Shown: positions 34,552 to 43,836, numbered from the stretch's first letter. The stretch: 46,968 bases of DNA from Acetobacteraceae bacterium (GCA_947478535.1 CANJXD010000001.1:1-46968); one strand, 5' to 3'. Made by a program: numbers and translations. The notes: a model not told the origin generated them from the sequence alone.

Positions 34552-35886
34552 ATGACGATGACAACCCTTCCGCGCCGCGGCCTGCTGGCCGGGCTTGCAG
34601 CCTCCCCCGCCATCATCGCGGGATTGGGCGCGGATCGCGCCGCGGCGCAGGCGCCGGGCGCCGTCAACTTCATCGGCTGGTCGGCCGCCGTCGATCAGGT
34701 GCGGGCGCAGATCTCGGCCTTCGAACGCGCGACGAATATCCGCGTGAACTATGAGAATTTCCCCTGGGCGCAGTTCCGCACCGCGCTGGTGACGCGCCTG
34801 GTCGGCAATGCGCCGATCGATGTCTCCTGGATCTCCGACGCCTGGCTGCCGGAATTCGCCGAGGCCGGCTGGCTGGCCGATATCAACGACGTGCCGCAAC
34901 TCATGCGCGACAACGCCGAGGCTGCGGATTACTGCACGCAATCCATGGTCTATCGCGGCAAGCAATACGGCCTCGCCTATTACGGCGACCATATGAGCTT
35001 CATGTACAATACCGAAATCCTGGAGAAGGCCGGCATCGCGGCGCCGCCGACGACCTGGGACGAGGTCGTGCAGCAGTCGCTGCGCATCAAGCAGCAGGGC
35101 GGGCCGGAATTCCCGCTGCTGCTGTCGCTGGCCGCCGATACCTGGCTGATCGAATTCGTCTCCGCCCTCACCTACGCCTTCGGGGGGCGGATGGTGGATG
35201 ATGGCGGCAACGCCGTGATGGCGGATGCGAACCGCGGCGGCGTGCGCGCGGCGCGCTTCATCCGGGAAGCGATCGCCACGCATCGCATCCTGTCCCCCGG
35301 CGCGGTGGAAACCGGGGAGATCAACGGGCTCCGCGCCTTCGGCAGCGGCCAGGCCGCCTTCGCCATCGTGCCGACCTATCGCATCCGGGCGTTGAACGAT
35401 GCGAGCCAGGCGACGGCGGCGGGCAAGATCCGCATCGCGCTGATGCCGAAGGGTGGCCCGGATGGGACGAACAACACCCTGGGCTGGATCCGCTTCTACG
35501 GCATGACGCCGGCGGCGAAGGCGGACCGCGCGCGGCGGGAACGGGCGCTGCGCTTCATGGAATTCTTCGGTGGGCGCGACACCAGCGGCAACTACTCCCT
35601 CCAGAAGCTGCTGCTGACCGATGTCGGCCTGCCGACCTGCGCCCTGCCGGTGAACCAGGACGCCGATGTCACGGCCTTCTGGCAGCGCTGGGCCGGCGGC
35701 GGCGCCGTGATCGCGCAGCAGGCGATGCTGGCGAAGAAGAAGGACACCATCTCCCCGTGGTTCGGCGAGTGGGTGGAGACGTCCAACCAGGCCTGGCAGG
35801 CCGTCTGCCTCGGCCGGGCGGAGCCGGAAGCGGCGATGCGAGGTGCGGCCACGAAGTGGACGGAGCTGCGCCGGGCGTTTCGCTGA
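34552..35886 (+). CDS. ABC transporter extracellular solute-binding protein (family 1)
   Basis: A 444-residue periplasmic receptor of the sugar-binding (MalE/UgpB-like) type. The signal has a twin arginine (LPRRGLLAGLAASP) and a cleavage region near DRAAAQA, so Tat export is possible. Mature features include GWSAAVDQVRAQISAFERAT and VSWISDAWLPEFAEAGWL. ATG 34552 follows GGAG. It heads an operon with two permeases, an ATPase, a molybdenum hydroxylase subunit and a dehydrogenase. The ligand is unknown; sugar, polyol or aromatic acid would all fit the family. Confidence 0.92.
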   Translation: MTMTTLPRRGLLAGLAASPAIIAGLGADRAAAQAPGAVNFIGWSAAVDQVRAQISAFERATNIRVNYENFPWAQFRTALVTRLVGNAPIDVSWISDAWLPEFAEAGWLADINDVPQLMRDNAEAADYCTQSMVYRGKQYGLAYYGDHMSFMYNTEILEKAGIAAPPTTWDEVVQQSLRIKQQGGPEFPLLLSLAADTWLIEFVSALTYAFGGRMVDDGGNAVMADANRGGVRAARFIREAIATHRILSPGAVETGEINGLRAFGSGQAAFAIVPTYRIRALNDASQATAAGKIRIALMPKGGPDGTNNTLGWIRFYGMTPAAKADRARRERALRFMEFFGGRDTSGNYSLQKLLLTDVGLPTCALPVNQDADVTAFWQRWAGGGAVIAQQAMLAKKKDTISPWFGEWVETSNQAWQAVCLGRAEPEAAMRGAATKWTELRRAFR

Positions 35887-36780
35887 GTGTTGGCGGCCCT
35901 CAACAGGCGCTTCGGCTATGATGAACGCAGCGCCGCCCTGCTGGTGTTTCCGGTGGTGGCGGTGCTGCTCGTCGTCGCGGCTTATCCGATCCTGTATTCC
36001 TTCTGGGTCAGCCTGCACGACATCGTGCTGACGCGGCCGCTGCGGCGGCCCTTCATCGGCTTCGACAACTACCTCCGCATCTTCGACGATGAACGCTTCT
36101 GGCTCGCGGTCAGCCGGACCACCGTCTATGCCGTGGTGACGGTGGCGGTGACGACGGTGCTCGCGGTGGGCGTGGCACTGCTGCTGAACGAGGCCTTTCC
36201 CGGCAGCCGCATCCTGTCGGCCCTGCTGCTGGTGCCGTGGGCGACGCCCTCCGTCGTCAACGGGCTGATGTGGAAATGGATCTATGACCCCGGTTATGGC
36301 CTGCTGAATGGCCTGCTGGTGCAGCTCGGCCTGCTGGAGAAATATCGGGTCTGGCTGGGTGATCCGGACCTGACCCTGCTGCTGATTGCCAATGCGGCCG
36401 TGTGGAAACAGATGCCGCTGGCGGCGCTGCTGCTGATCGTCACCATGAAGGCGATTCCGGATGATCTGTATCGCGCCGCCAAGGTGGATGGCGCGAACCT
36501 GTTCCAGCGCTTCGTGCATGTGACGCTGCCGGCGCTGCGGCCGGGGCTGATGCTGGTGCTGGTCTATGAGGTGATGATCAGCATCCGCCACTTCGACCTG
36601 TTCCTGATCATGACGCAGGGCGGGCCGGGCGATGCCTCCTTCACCCTGTCCTGGCTGATCTATGTCGAGACCTTCCGCTCGCTCCGCTTCGGGACCGGTG
36701 CCGCGATGAGCTATGTGCTCGCGATGGTGACCTTCCTGATGAGCTGGGCGCTGATCCGCTGGCTGGGGAAGCGCATCTGA
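35887..36780 (+). CDS. ABC transporter permease (MalF-type)
   Basis: A 297-residue inner-membrane permease with six hydrophobic segments. The cytoplasmic EAA loop RAAKVDGANLFQRFVHVTLP, near residue 197, contacts the ATPase. The GTG start follows the binding-protein TGA without a gap, and the stop shares one base with the next permease start. The sequence fits sugar-type importers. Confidence 0.92.
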   Translation: MLAALNRRFGYDERSAALLVFPVVAVLLVVAAYPILYSFWVSLHDIVLTRPLRRPFIGFDNYLRIFDDERFWLAVSRTTVYAVVTVAVTTVLAVGVALLLNEAFPGSRILSALLLVPWATPSVVNGLMWKWIYDPGYGLLNGLLVQLGLLEKYRVWLGDPDLTLLLIANAAVWKQMPLAALLLIVTMKAIPDDLYRAAKVDGANLFQRFVHVTLPALRPGLMLVLVYEVMISIRHFDLFLIMTQGGPGDASFTLSWLIYVETFRSLRFGTGAAMSYVLAMVTFLMSWALIRWLGKRI

Positions 36781-37706
36781 TGGCCACATCCCGGCGCCCC
36801 CTGGCCCCCCGCATCCTGCGCGGACTGCTGCTGGCCGGCTTCTCCGCGCTGTTCGTGCTGTATGTGGTGGGGCCGGTGGCGTGGCTGGTGTCCTCCTCCC
36901 TCCAGACGGAGGCGCAGATCACGGCGGTGCCGCCGAACTGGCTGCCGCCGGAGCCGAGCCTGCGCAATTTCGAGGCCATCATCACCGCGACGGACCGCGA
37001 GGTGACCTATGAAACGCGCCGGCAGGGGGACCCGGCGACGGGCGGCTTCCTGCCCTCGGGTGCGGCGAACCTGCTGCCCTCGCTATGGAACAGCCTGACG
37101 GTGGGCTCCTGGGTGGCGGTGCTGAACCTGCTGCTGTCCATCACCGCGGCCTATGCCATCGCGGTGATCGATTTCCGTGGCCGCAAGGCGACGCTCTACA
37201 CCGTGCTGGCGACGCGCGTGGTGCCAGATATCGCGCTGATCGTGCCGCTGTTTCTGGTCATCCGGAATCTCGGGCTGATCAACACGCTGGGCGCGCTGGT
37301 GGTCACCTACCTCGCCATCACCGTACCCTTCACCATCTTCATCCTGATCTCCTACTTCGAGGGCATACCGCGGGACCTCTACCGCGCCTGCCGGATCGAT
37401 GGCTGCGGGCATTGGGGGGCGTTGCGGCATGTCTACCTGCCGCTGTCCCTGCCGGCGCTGGTCGCCTCCCTCACCTTCGCGTTCCTGACATCGTGGAATG
37501 AATTCGTCTTCGCGCTGGTGCTGACGCAGAATGTGGCGGCGCAGACGCTGCCCATCGTCATCTCCGGCTTCATCATGGACTTCACCACCAGCTTTTCCTT
37601 CGTCAATGCGGCGGGCGTCATCGCCATCATCCCGCCCGTGCTGATGGCGGTGCTGTTCCAGCGCTACATCGTCTCCGGCCTCACGGCCGGGGCCGTGAAG
37701 GGTTAG
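36780..37706 (+). CDS. ABC transporter permease (MalG-type)
   Basis: A 308-residue inner-membrane permease, partner of the preceding MalF-type protein. The EAA loop reads RACRIDGCGHWGALRHVYLP, near residue 205. A periplasmic insertion of about 35 residues after the first membrane segment (TDREVTYETRRQGDPATGG) is longer than in MalG and may help recognise the substrate. ATG 36780 overlaps the previous stop by one base. Confidence 0.92.
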   Translation: MATSRRPLAPRILRGLLLAGFSALFVLYVVGPVAWLVSSSLQTEAQITAVPPNWLPPEPSLRNFEAIITATDREVTYETRRQGDPATGGFLPSGAANLLPSLWNSLTVGSWVAVLNLLLSITAAYAIAVIDFRGRKATLYTVLATRVVPDIALIVPLFLVIRNLGLINTLGALVVTYLAITVPFTIFILISYFEGIPRDLYRACRIDGCGHWGALRHVYLPLSLPALVASLTFAFLTSWNEFVFALVLTQNVAAQTLPIVISGFIMDFTTSFSFVNAAGVIAIIPPVLMAVLFQRYIVSGLTAGAVKG

Positions 37707-37713
37707 CGGCGCC

Positions 37714-38775
37714 ATGGCCACCATCACCTGCGAACAGATCACCAAGCGCTACGGCAGCGTCATCGCGGTGGACCGGCTGGACCTGACCATCGCGCATGGC
37801 GAATTCATGGTGCTGCTCGGCCCGTCCGGCTGTGGCAAGACGACGACGCTGAACATGATCGCAGGGCTGGAGGAGATCAGCGACGGCACGCTGCGCTTCG
37901 ATGCCGCCGACGTCACCTGGCAGCCCCCGCACAAGCGGGAAGTGGCGATGGTGTTCCAGTCCTACGCGCTGTATCCGAACAAAAGCGTGCGGGAGAACAT
38001 CGCCTTCCCGCTGATCCTGCGCCGCACGCCGCGCGCCGAGATCGACCGCGCCGTCGCCGAGGTCTCGGAGCAGTTGGAGATCGCGCATCTTCTGGACCGG
38101 CGGCCTTCGCAGCTTTCGGGCGGGCAGCGCCAGCGCGTGGCGCTCGGCCGCGCCATCGTCCGCAAGCCCAGCGTCTTCCTGATGGATGAGCCGCTGTCGA
38201 ACCTGGATGCGACGCTGCGGCTTTCGATGCGGAGCCTGATCAAGCATCTGCACCAGCGGCTGCGCGCGACCTTCGTCTATGTCACGCACGACCAGGCGGA
38301 GGCGATGACGCTGGCGGACCGCATCGCGGTGATGAAGGGCGGGCTGATCCAGCAATTGGACACGCCGGAGGGCATTTATGCCCGCCCGGCCAATACCTTC
38401 GTCGCCGGTTTCCTGGGCAGCCCGCAGATCAACCTGGTGGAGGGCGAGATCGCTCCCGATGGCGCTTTCGTACGCGGGGATCTCCGGCTGGTGCTGCCCG
38501 AGGGCGCTGCCGCGCCGGGGCGGGAGGTCACGCTCGGGCTGCGGCCGGAGGATGTGGGGGCGCCGGGGCCGGAGCTGGCCACGCTCGAAGCCCGCGTCGA
38601 TCTCGTCTCTCCCCTGGGGTCGGAGACGCATCTGGAGGTGCTGGCCGCCGGCGGCACCACCATGACGCTGCGGGTGCCGAAGGAATGGCGCGTCGCGGCC
38701 GGGGAGGTGATCGCCGTCGGCATCGACCCCGCGCGACTGCACCTGTTCGATCGCGGGACGGGCCAGCGGCTATGA
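37714..38775 (+). CDS. ABC transporter ATP-binding protein (MalK/UgpC-type)
   Basis: A 353-residue cytoplasmic ATPase of the importer. Walker A is GPSGCGKTT at residues 36-44, the signature LSGGQRQRVALGRA is near 134, and DEPLSNLD is the Walker B/D-loop near 158. A C-terminal TOBE-type regulatory domain starts near residue 240. Its TGA overlaps the start of the molybdenum hydroxylase gene by four bases, tying uptake to that enzyme. Confidence 0.94.
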   Translation: MATITCEQITKRYGSVIAVDRLDLTIAHGEFMVLLGPSGCGKTTTLNMIAGLEEISDGTLRFDAADVTWQPPHKREVAMVFQSYALYPNKSVRENIAFPLILRRTPRAEIDRAVAEVSEQLEIAHLLDRRPSQLSGGQRQRVALGRAIVRKPSVFLMDEPLSNLDATLRLSMRSLIKHLHQRLRATFVYVTHDQAEAMTLADRIAVMKGGLIQQLDTPEGIYARPANTFVAGFLGSPQINLVEGEIAPDGAFVRGDLRLVLPEGAAAPGREVTLGLRPEDVGAPGPELATLEARVDLVSPLGSETHLEVLAAGGTTMTLRVPKEWRVAAGEVIAVGIDPARLHLFDRGTGQRL

Positions 38776-41144
38776 CGGAGGTGCCGGCGCCGCCGGAAGC
38801 GGGAGGCCCGATCGGCCGACCGCTGCGGCGGCGAGAGGATGCGCGGCTGCTGCGTGGGCTGGGGCGGTTCCTCGACGATATCGCGGACCCGCCGGGCTGC
38901 CTGCATGCGGTGTTCCTCCGCAGCCCGCATCCGCATGCGCGCATCCTCGGCATCGATAGCGCGGCGGCCCTGGCGCTGCCGGGGGTCGTCGCGGTGCTGA
39001 CGGGGCGGGACCTTGCCCCGCTGGTCACGCCGCTACGGATGGCGCCGCCGATCGAGGGGCTGCTGCCGATGGAGATGCCGGTGCTGCCGGTGGACACCGC
39101 CCGCTTCGTGGGCGACCCGGTGGCGCTGGTACTGGCCGCGACCCGCATCGCGGCGGAGGATGCGGCGGAACTGGTGGCGGTGGATTGGGACCCGCTGCCC
39201 GCCATCGCCTCCATGGACCAGGCGGCGGCGGCCGGCGCCATCGCCGTCGATCCCGCGGTGCCGGGCAATCGCGTATCCTTCCAGTCCTTCGGGACGCCGG
39301 GGCTGGACGCTGGCTTCGCCCGTGCCGACCGCGTCATCGAAACCCACTTCGCCCAGCACCGGCAGACCCATGCACCGCTGGAGCCCCGCGGCGTGCTGGC
39401 GATCTGGGATGCCGGGCGCGAACACCTGACGATGCGGACGGGCACCCAGGCGCCGCACCCCTATCGCAGCGCCGTCGCGGCGCGGCTCGGCCTGCGGGAA
39501 TTCCAGGTCACCGTCGAAAGCCCCGAGATGGGCGGCGGCTTCGGCCAGAAGATCATCCCGCTGCGGGAAGACCTGTGCCTCGCCGCTGCCGCCCGGCTGT
39601 TCGCCCGCCCCGTGCGGTGGCGGGAGACGCGGGGGGAGAATTTGACCGCCGCCCTGATGGCGCGGGAGGAAGCCATCACCACCCGCGCCGCCGTCAGCGC
39701 CGATGGCCGGCTGCTCGCGCTCACCTGTTCCATGCGGGCGGATTTCGGCGCCTGGTCCTTCTTCCCCGCCAACTACATGGCGCGCGTCGTCGCCATGATC
39801 CTGCCGGGGCCTTATCGGCTGAAGGAGTATGGCTATGACGTCTCCGTCTGGCTGACCAACAAATGCCCTTCCGGCCCGATGCGGGCGCCGATGGCCATCA
39901 CCTCCTGGATCATGGAGGGGACGATGGACGCCATCGCGCGGGATCTGGCGCTGGACCCATTGGCGGTGCGGCGCCTGAATTCGATCATCGAGGCCGACCT
40001 GCCCTGGATGACCGCGACGGGCGAACGCTATGACGCGGTGACGCCGCTGGCGACGCTCGATGCCGCCGCCGCCGCGCTGGGATACGCCGCGCTGCGCGAT
40101 GCGCCGGCGCCGCCCGGGATGCTGCGCGGCATCGGGCTCTGCACCGTGGTGGAAAGCACGACCTATGGCTCCGCCTTCTACCGCGCCGCCGGCATCCCGG
40201 GCTCGGGGCATGAGGTGGCGACGCTGCGCATCGAGCCCTCCGGCGTCGTCATCGCCTCCTGCGGGTTGATGGGGTCCGGCCAGGGGTATGAGACGACGCT
40301 CGCCCAGGCCGCGGCGGCCGGGATCGGGGCGGCGATGGCGGAGGTGCAGGTCCAGATCGGGCATAGCGACATCGCCCCCTATGGCATGGGCAGCCGGGGC
40401 AGCCGGGGCGCCACGGCGGGCGGCGGGGCGCTGTACATGGCCGGGCTGCGGCTGAAGGCGAAGGTGCTGGCGATCGCGGCGGCGATGCTCGACCGCAACA
40501 GCCCGGATGGGCTGGATATCCGGGAAGGCCAGGTGCTGCGGCAGGTGGCGGGGGGCTGGGCCGAGACGGGGCTGAGCCTCGCGGCCGTGGCGCGCACCGC
40601 GCATCTCGACCCGCTGCGCCTGCCGCCGGGGATGGAGCCGGGGCTGCATACCGTGCTCGCCTTCGATCCGCCGGCGATGACCTATTCCAACAGCACCCAT
40701 GCCTGCGTGGTGGAGATCGACCGCGCGACGGGGGCGCTGCATATCCTGCGCCATGTGGTGGCGGAGGATTGCGGCACGCGGATCAATCCGATGGTGGTCG
40801 CCGGGCAGACCCAGGGAGCGACGGCGATGGGGCTTTCCGGCGCCATGATGGAACACGCGGCCTATGGCGAGGATGGCCAGGCGCTGGCGGGGTCCTTCAT
40901 GGACTACGCCCTGATCCGCGCTGGTGACCTGCCGGATTTCGAACTGCACCACCAGGATACACCCAACCCCCATACGCCGGCCGGCATCAAGGGCATGGCG
41001 GAGGGGGGGACGATGGGCGGCATCGGCGCGCTGATGAACGCCGTGAACGATGCGCTGGCGAAGGCCGGCGCGCATCTCGACAGCCAACCGGCCACGCCCG
41101 CCCGCCTCTGGGCAGCGCTGCGGGCCGCAGGAGACCAGATATGA
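38772..41144 (+). CDS. Molybdopterin-binding large subunit, xanthine dehydrogenase family
   Basis: A 790-residue molybdenum hydroxylase large subunit. The N-terminal GRPLRRREDARLLRGLGRF and the cofactor motif GGGFGQK (residues ~254-260) are typical. Near the C-terminus KGMAEGGTMGGIGALMNAV contains the glutamate expected at the active site. The usual glycine-rich arginine loop reads GPMRAPMAI near residue 368, so it is not a CO dehydrogenase. The FAD and [2Fe-2S] subunits that normally accompany it are absent. It overlaps the ABC ATPase gene and the following dehydrogenase gene by four bases each, so all are coupled. The substrate is unknown. Confidence 0.9.
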   Translation: MTEVPAPPEAGGPIGRPLRRREDARLLRGLGRFLDDIADPPGCLHAVFLRSPHPHARILGIDSAAALALPGVVAVLTGRDLAPLVTPLRMAPPIEGLLPMEMPVLPVDTARFVGDPVALVLAATRIAAEDAAELVAVDWDPLPAIASMDQAAAAGAIAVDPAVPGNRVSFQSFGTPGLDAGFARADRVIETHFAQHRQTHAPLEPRGVLAIWDAGREHLTMRTGTQAPHPYRSAVAARLGLREFQVTVESPEMGGGFGQKIIPLREDLCLAAAARLFARPVRWRETRGENLTAALMAREEAITTRAAVSADGRLLALTCSMRADFGAWSFFPANYMARVVAMILPGPYRLKEYGYDVSVWLTNKCPSGPMRAPMAITSWIMEGTMDAIARDLALDPLAVRRLNSIIEADLPWMTATGERYDAVTPLATLDAAAAALGYAALRDAPAPPGMLRGIGLCTVVESTTYGSAFYRAAGIPGSGHEVATLRIEPSGVVIASCGLMGSGQGYETTLAQAAAAGIGAAMAEVQVQIGHSDIAPYGMGSRGSRGATAGGGALYMAGLRLKAKVLAIAAAMLDRNSPDGLDIREGQVLRQVAGGWAETGLSLAAVARTAHLDPLRLPPGMEPGLHTVLAFDPPAMTYSNSTHACVVEIDRATGALHILRHVVAEDCGTRINPMVVAGQTQGATAMGLSGAMMEHAAYGEDGQALAGSFMDYALIRAGDLPDFELHHQDTPNPHTPAGIKGMAEGGTMGGIGALMNAVNDALAKAGAHLDSQPATPARLWAALRAAGDQI

Positions 41145-42022
41145 ACGACACCACCCTTCCCCGCATCGGCTTCATGGGCATCGGCATCATGGGCGCGCCG
41201 ATGGCCGGCCACCTGATTGCGGCGGGCTATGCCGTGACCCTCGGCAACCGCAGCCGCGGGCCGCGGGTGCAGGCGCTGCTGGACCAGGGCGCCGCCTTGG
41301 CGGAAAGCCCGGCCGCGCTGGCGGCGGCCAGCGATATCGTCATCACCATCCTCGGCTTTCCGAAGGATGTGGAGGATGTGTGGCTCGGCGCCGAGGGGCT
41401 GCTGGCCGGGGCGAAGCCGGGCACGGTGCTGATCGACATGACGACCTCCGCCCCGCGTCTGGCGATCCGCCTGGCGGAAGCGGCGGCGGCGAAGGGCTGC
41501 GCGGCGCTCGATGCGCCGGTCTCCGGCGGCGATGTCGGCGCGCGGAATGCGGCGCTGTCCATCATGGTGGGCGGCCCGGCGGACGCCTTCGCCCGCGCCG
41601 AGCCTGTCTTCGGCAAGATGGGCAAGGCGATCCGCCACATGGGCGGGGCGGGGGCGGGGCAGCACACCAAGATGGCGAACCAGATCGCCATTGCCTCCGC
41701 CGTCATGGGGGTGGCGGAGGCGCTGTCCTATGCCCGCAAGGCGGGGCTGGATGGCAGCGCGGTGGTGGCGGCGCTGGCGCCGGGGGCGGCGACATCCTTC
41801 CAGCTCACGGCGCTTGGCCCGAAGATGCTGGCGGGGGATTTCGCGCCGGGCTTCATGGTGAAGCACTTCCTCAAGGACCTCGGCATCGCGGTGGCGGAGG
41901 CGGAGGCGATGGGGCTGGCCATGCCGGGTCTGGCGCAGGCGCGGGTGCTGTTCGAGCAGGTTTCCGCCGCCAAGGGCGGGGATGTGGGGACGCAGGCGAT
42001 CATCAGCGCCTATGGCGGCTGA
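41141..42022 (+). CDS. NAD(P)-dependent oxidoreductase of the 3-hydroxyisobutyrate dehydrogenase family
   Basis: A 293-residue cytoplasmic beta-hydroxyacid dehydrogenase. The Rossmann motif GFMGIGIMGAPMAGHL begins at residue 8, the substrate-binding block DAPVSGGDVGARN is near residue 124, and the catalytic lysine is K177 in HTKMANQIA. Members oxidise 3-hydroxyisobutyrate, tartronate semialdehyde or sulfolactaldehyde-type compounds. As the last gene of the ABC-hydroxylase operon it probably handles a product of that pathway. Confidence 0.93.
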   Translation: MNDTTLPRIGFMGIGIMGAPMAGHLIAAGYAVTLGNRSRGPRVQALLDQGAALAESPAALAAASDIVITILGFPKDVEDVWLGAEGLLAGAKPGTVLIDMTTSAPRLAIRLAEAAAAKGCAALDAPVSGGDVGARNAALSIMVGGPADAFARAEPVFGKMGKAIRHMGGAGAGQHTKMANQIAIASAVMGVAEALSYARKAGLDGSAVVAALAPGAATSFQLTALGPKMLAGDFAPGFMVKHFLKDLGIAVAEAEAMGLAMPGLAQARVLFEQVSAAKGGDVGTQAIISAYGG

Positions 42023-42040
42023 GGGATCGCTACGCCGGCA

Positions 42041-42274
42041 TCACAAGTGGCGGCCGCGTTCCAGGATTTCGAGCGTGTAGTCCCGGTAGCTCATGCCCAG
42101 CGCCTCGGCGCGGGCGAGGCGGGCGAGGGCGATTTCGGGCGGCGGGGTCTTCCAGGCGCGCTTGTGGGCGCGCCGCCAGAGATACAACCTGCCCCCGCCG
42201 GGGTCGGGCTCCTCATCCTCCAGCGGCGGGCCGCCATTGTGGCCCAGAGTAGGGTTCTGGCTGGTCGGGACCAT
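42041..42274 (-). CDS. Small conserved protein with LGHNGGPPLE motif
   Basis: A 77-residue cytoplasmic protein. The start MVPTSQNPTLGHNGGPPLED and the end LGMSYRDYTLEILERGRHL are a pattern I recognise from small alphaproteobacterial proteins of unknown function. The middle is basic (YLWRRAHKRAWKTPP). Its start codon lies 22 bases from that of the divergent XRE-cupin gene, so the two share a control region. Confidence 0.8.
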   Translation of the reverse strand: MVPTSQNPTLGHNGGPPLEDEEPDPGGGRLYLWRRAHKRAWKTPPPEIALARLARAEALGMSYRDYTLEILERGRHL

Positions 42275-42289
42275 GGACTGTGACTATCA

Positions 42290-42303
42290 TGGACATATGA
42301 CCA
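42290..42303. promoter_or_regulatory. Near-perfect palindrome TGGACATATGACCA over a start codon
   Basis: Arms TGG-x-CATATG-x-CCA surround the ATG of the XRE-cupin gene, with ACTAT stretches on both sides. It is a plausible operator for autoregulation. Confidence 0.4.
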
Positions 42304-42878
42304 CTATACAAGACGATTCGGAGGAATTGGCGGCGCGCCGCCTCGCGGACCGGCTGCGCCTGGAACGGGAAGCCCGCGGTTGGTCGATCGCCGAGCTTGC
42401 GATCCGCTCAGGGGTATCCCGCGCCATGATCTCGAAGGTCGAGCGAGCCGAGGCGAGCCCGACGGCGGCGCTGCTGGGGCGGCTTTCGGGACCCTTCGGG
42501 TTGACGCTCTCGGCGCTGCTGGCGCGGGCGGAGGGGTCGGGGGGTGCTGTGGCGCGGGCGGCGGGGCAGGCGCTGTGGCGGGATCCGGGGACGGGGTATC
42601 TGCGCCGCCAGGTGTCTCCGCCCGGAGCGGAGCCGGAACTGGTGCGGGTGGAATTGCCGCCGGGCGCGCGGGTGCCCTACCCCGCCGCCTCCTATGCGCC
42701 GACGCGGGGCCACTGCATCTGGGTGCTGGAAGGCGCGCTGGTGTTCGAGGAAGGCCCGCTGCGGCATGAACTGGCGCCAGGGGATTGCCTGGCGCTGGGG
42801 GCGCCGGCGGATTGTGCGTATGTGAATCCCTCCGCCACCCAGGCCTGCATCTATCTCGTCGCCGTGGCGCGGCGATGA
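42297..42878 (+). CDS. XRE regulator with C-terminal cupin domain
   Basis: A 193-residue transcription regulator. The helix-turn-helix is at about residues 16-70 (RLRLEREARGWSIAELAIRS then GVSRAMISKVERAEASPT). The C-terminal cupin (about 105-190) has HCIWVLEGALVFEEG and HELAPGDCLALGAPADC, a likely ligand pocket. Regulators of this kind often control nearby transport and catabolic genes; the ABC-hydroxylase operon and the AEC transporter flank it. ATG 42273 in frame is an alternative start. Confidence 0.9.
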   Translation: MTTIQDDSEELAARRLADRLRLEREARGWSIAELAIRSGVSRAMISKVERAEASPTAALLGRLSGPFGLTLSALLARAEGSGGAVARAAGQALWRDPGTGYLRRQVSPPGAEPELVRVELPPGARVPYPAASYAPTRGHCIWVLEGALVFEEGPLRHELAPGDCLALGAPADCAYVNPSATQACIYLVAVARR

Positions 42879-42903
42879 TTAGGCCTTACGCCGCGGTGCG
42901 GCG

Positions 42904-43830
42904 ATGATCGGCCCCTTTCTGGATGCCTTCGTGCCGGTCTTCGGGCTGCTGGCGCTGGGTGCCGTGCTGCGCCGCAAGCTGCTGCGGGATGGCGCGGTCT
43001 GGGCGGGGATGGAGCGGCTGATCTTCTGGGTGTTGCTGCCCTGTCTGATCGTCAATGCGCTGTCCGGCGTCGATCTCGGGCGGCTGCCGGTGGGCGCCAT
43101 GGCGGGGGCGATCTGGCTGGCGCTGCTGGCCGGGACCGGGATTTCCGTGCTGCTGGCGCGGCTGCTGGGCCAGGACCATGCGGCCATGACCTCCGTCCTG
43201 CAGGGCGGGATACGCTTCAACAACCTGATGGGCTTCGCCGTCGCCGGGGCCATCTGGGGCCAGGCGGGGCTGGCGCTGGCGGCGGTGACAACGGGGCTGA
43301 TCGTGCCCTTCGTGCAGGCCGTGGCGACCCTGGCCTTTGGGCTGGGCGGCACCGGAAGAGTGCGACCGCTGCGGCTGGCGCGGCAGGTGCTGGTCAATCC
43401 GCTGATCGTCGCCGTGCTGCTGGGCTTCGCCATGGCGGCGCTGGGCGGTCTGCCACCGGGCATCGGCCCCACGGTGCGGGTACTGGGGCAGGCTTCGGTC
43501 GCCCTCGGGCTGCTGTGTGTCGGCGCGGCGCTGACGCCGGCGGGGCTGGGGGACCGGCTCGGCGTGCAGGCGGCGACAGCGGCGCTGAAGCTGGTGGCGA
43601 TGCCGGCGATGACCTGGGCGCTGGCGCATGCCTTCGGCGTCGATCCGCTGCCGACCGCCATCGCCGTGGTGTTCATGGCGCTGCCGACGGCGGCGACCAG
43701 CTATGTGATGGCCCGCGCCATGGGGGGCGATGCGCTGCTGATGGCCGCCATCACCACCAGCGAGCACCTTGTCTCGGTGGTCACCTTGCCGATGTGGATC
43801 TGGCTGCTGGCGACGGTGCTGGTGGTTTAG
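42904..43830 (+). CDS. AEC family transporter
   Basis: A 308-residue inner-membrane protein of the auxin-efflux-carrier (AEC) family, which in bacteria moves carboxylates such as malonate or malate. Ten hydrophobic segments are visible, including FVPVFGLLALGAVLRRKLL at the start and ALPTAATSYVMARAMGGDA near residue 260, the family hallmark. It follows the XRE-cupin gene by 25 bases, so they may be one unit. Confidence 0.92.
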   Translation: MIGPFLDAFVPVFGLLALGAVLRRKLLRDGAVWAGMERLIFWVLLPCLIVNALSGVDLGRLPVGAMAGAIWLALLAGTGISVLLARLLGQDHAAMTSVLQGGIRFNNLMGFAVAGAIWGQAGLALAAVTTGLIVPFVQAVATLAFGLGGTGRVRPLRLARQVLVNPLIVAVLLGFAMAALGGLPPGIGPTVRVLGQASVALGLLCVGAALTPAGLGDRLGVQAATAALKLVAMPAMTWALAHAFGVDPLPTAIAVVFMALPTAATSYVMARAMGGDALLMAAITTSEHLVSVVTLPMWIWLLATVLVV

Positions 43831-43836
43831 CCCCCG

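Noticed and set aside
34216..36789. A minus-strand open frame of 857 codons opposite the ABC transporter genes
   Set aside because: It is rich in His, Gln and Arg, as expected for antisense of membrane-protein codons; there is no family match.
38772..41144. Carbon monoxide dehydrogenase large subunit (coxL)
   Set aside because: The active-site loop AYRCSFR of true CO dehydrogenase is missing, and no coxS or coxM is present.
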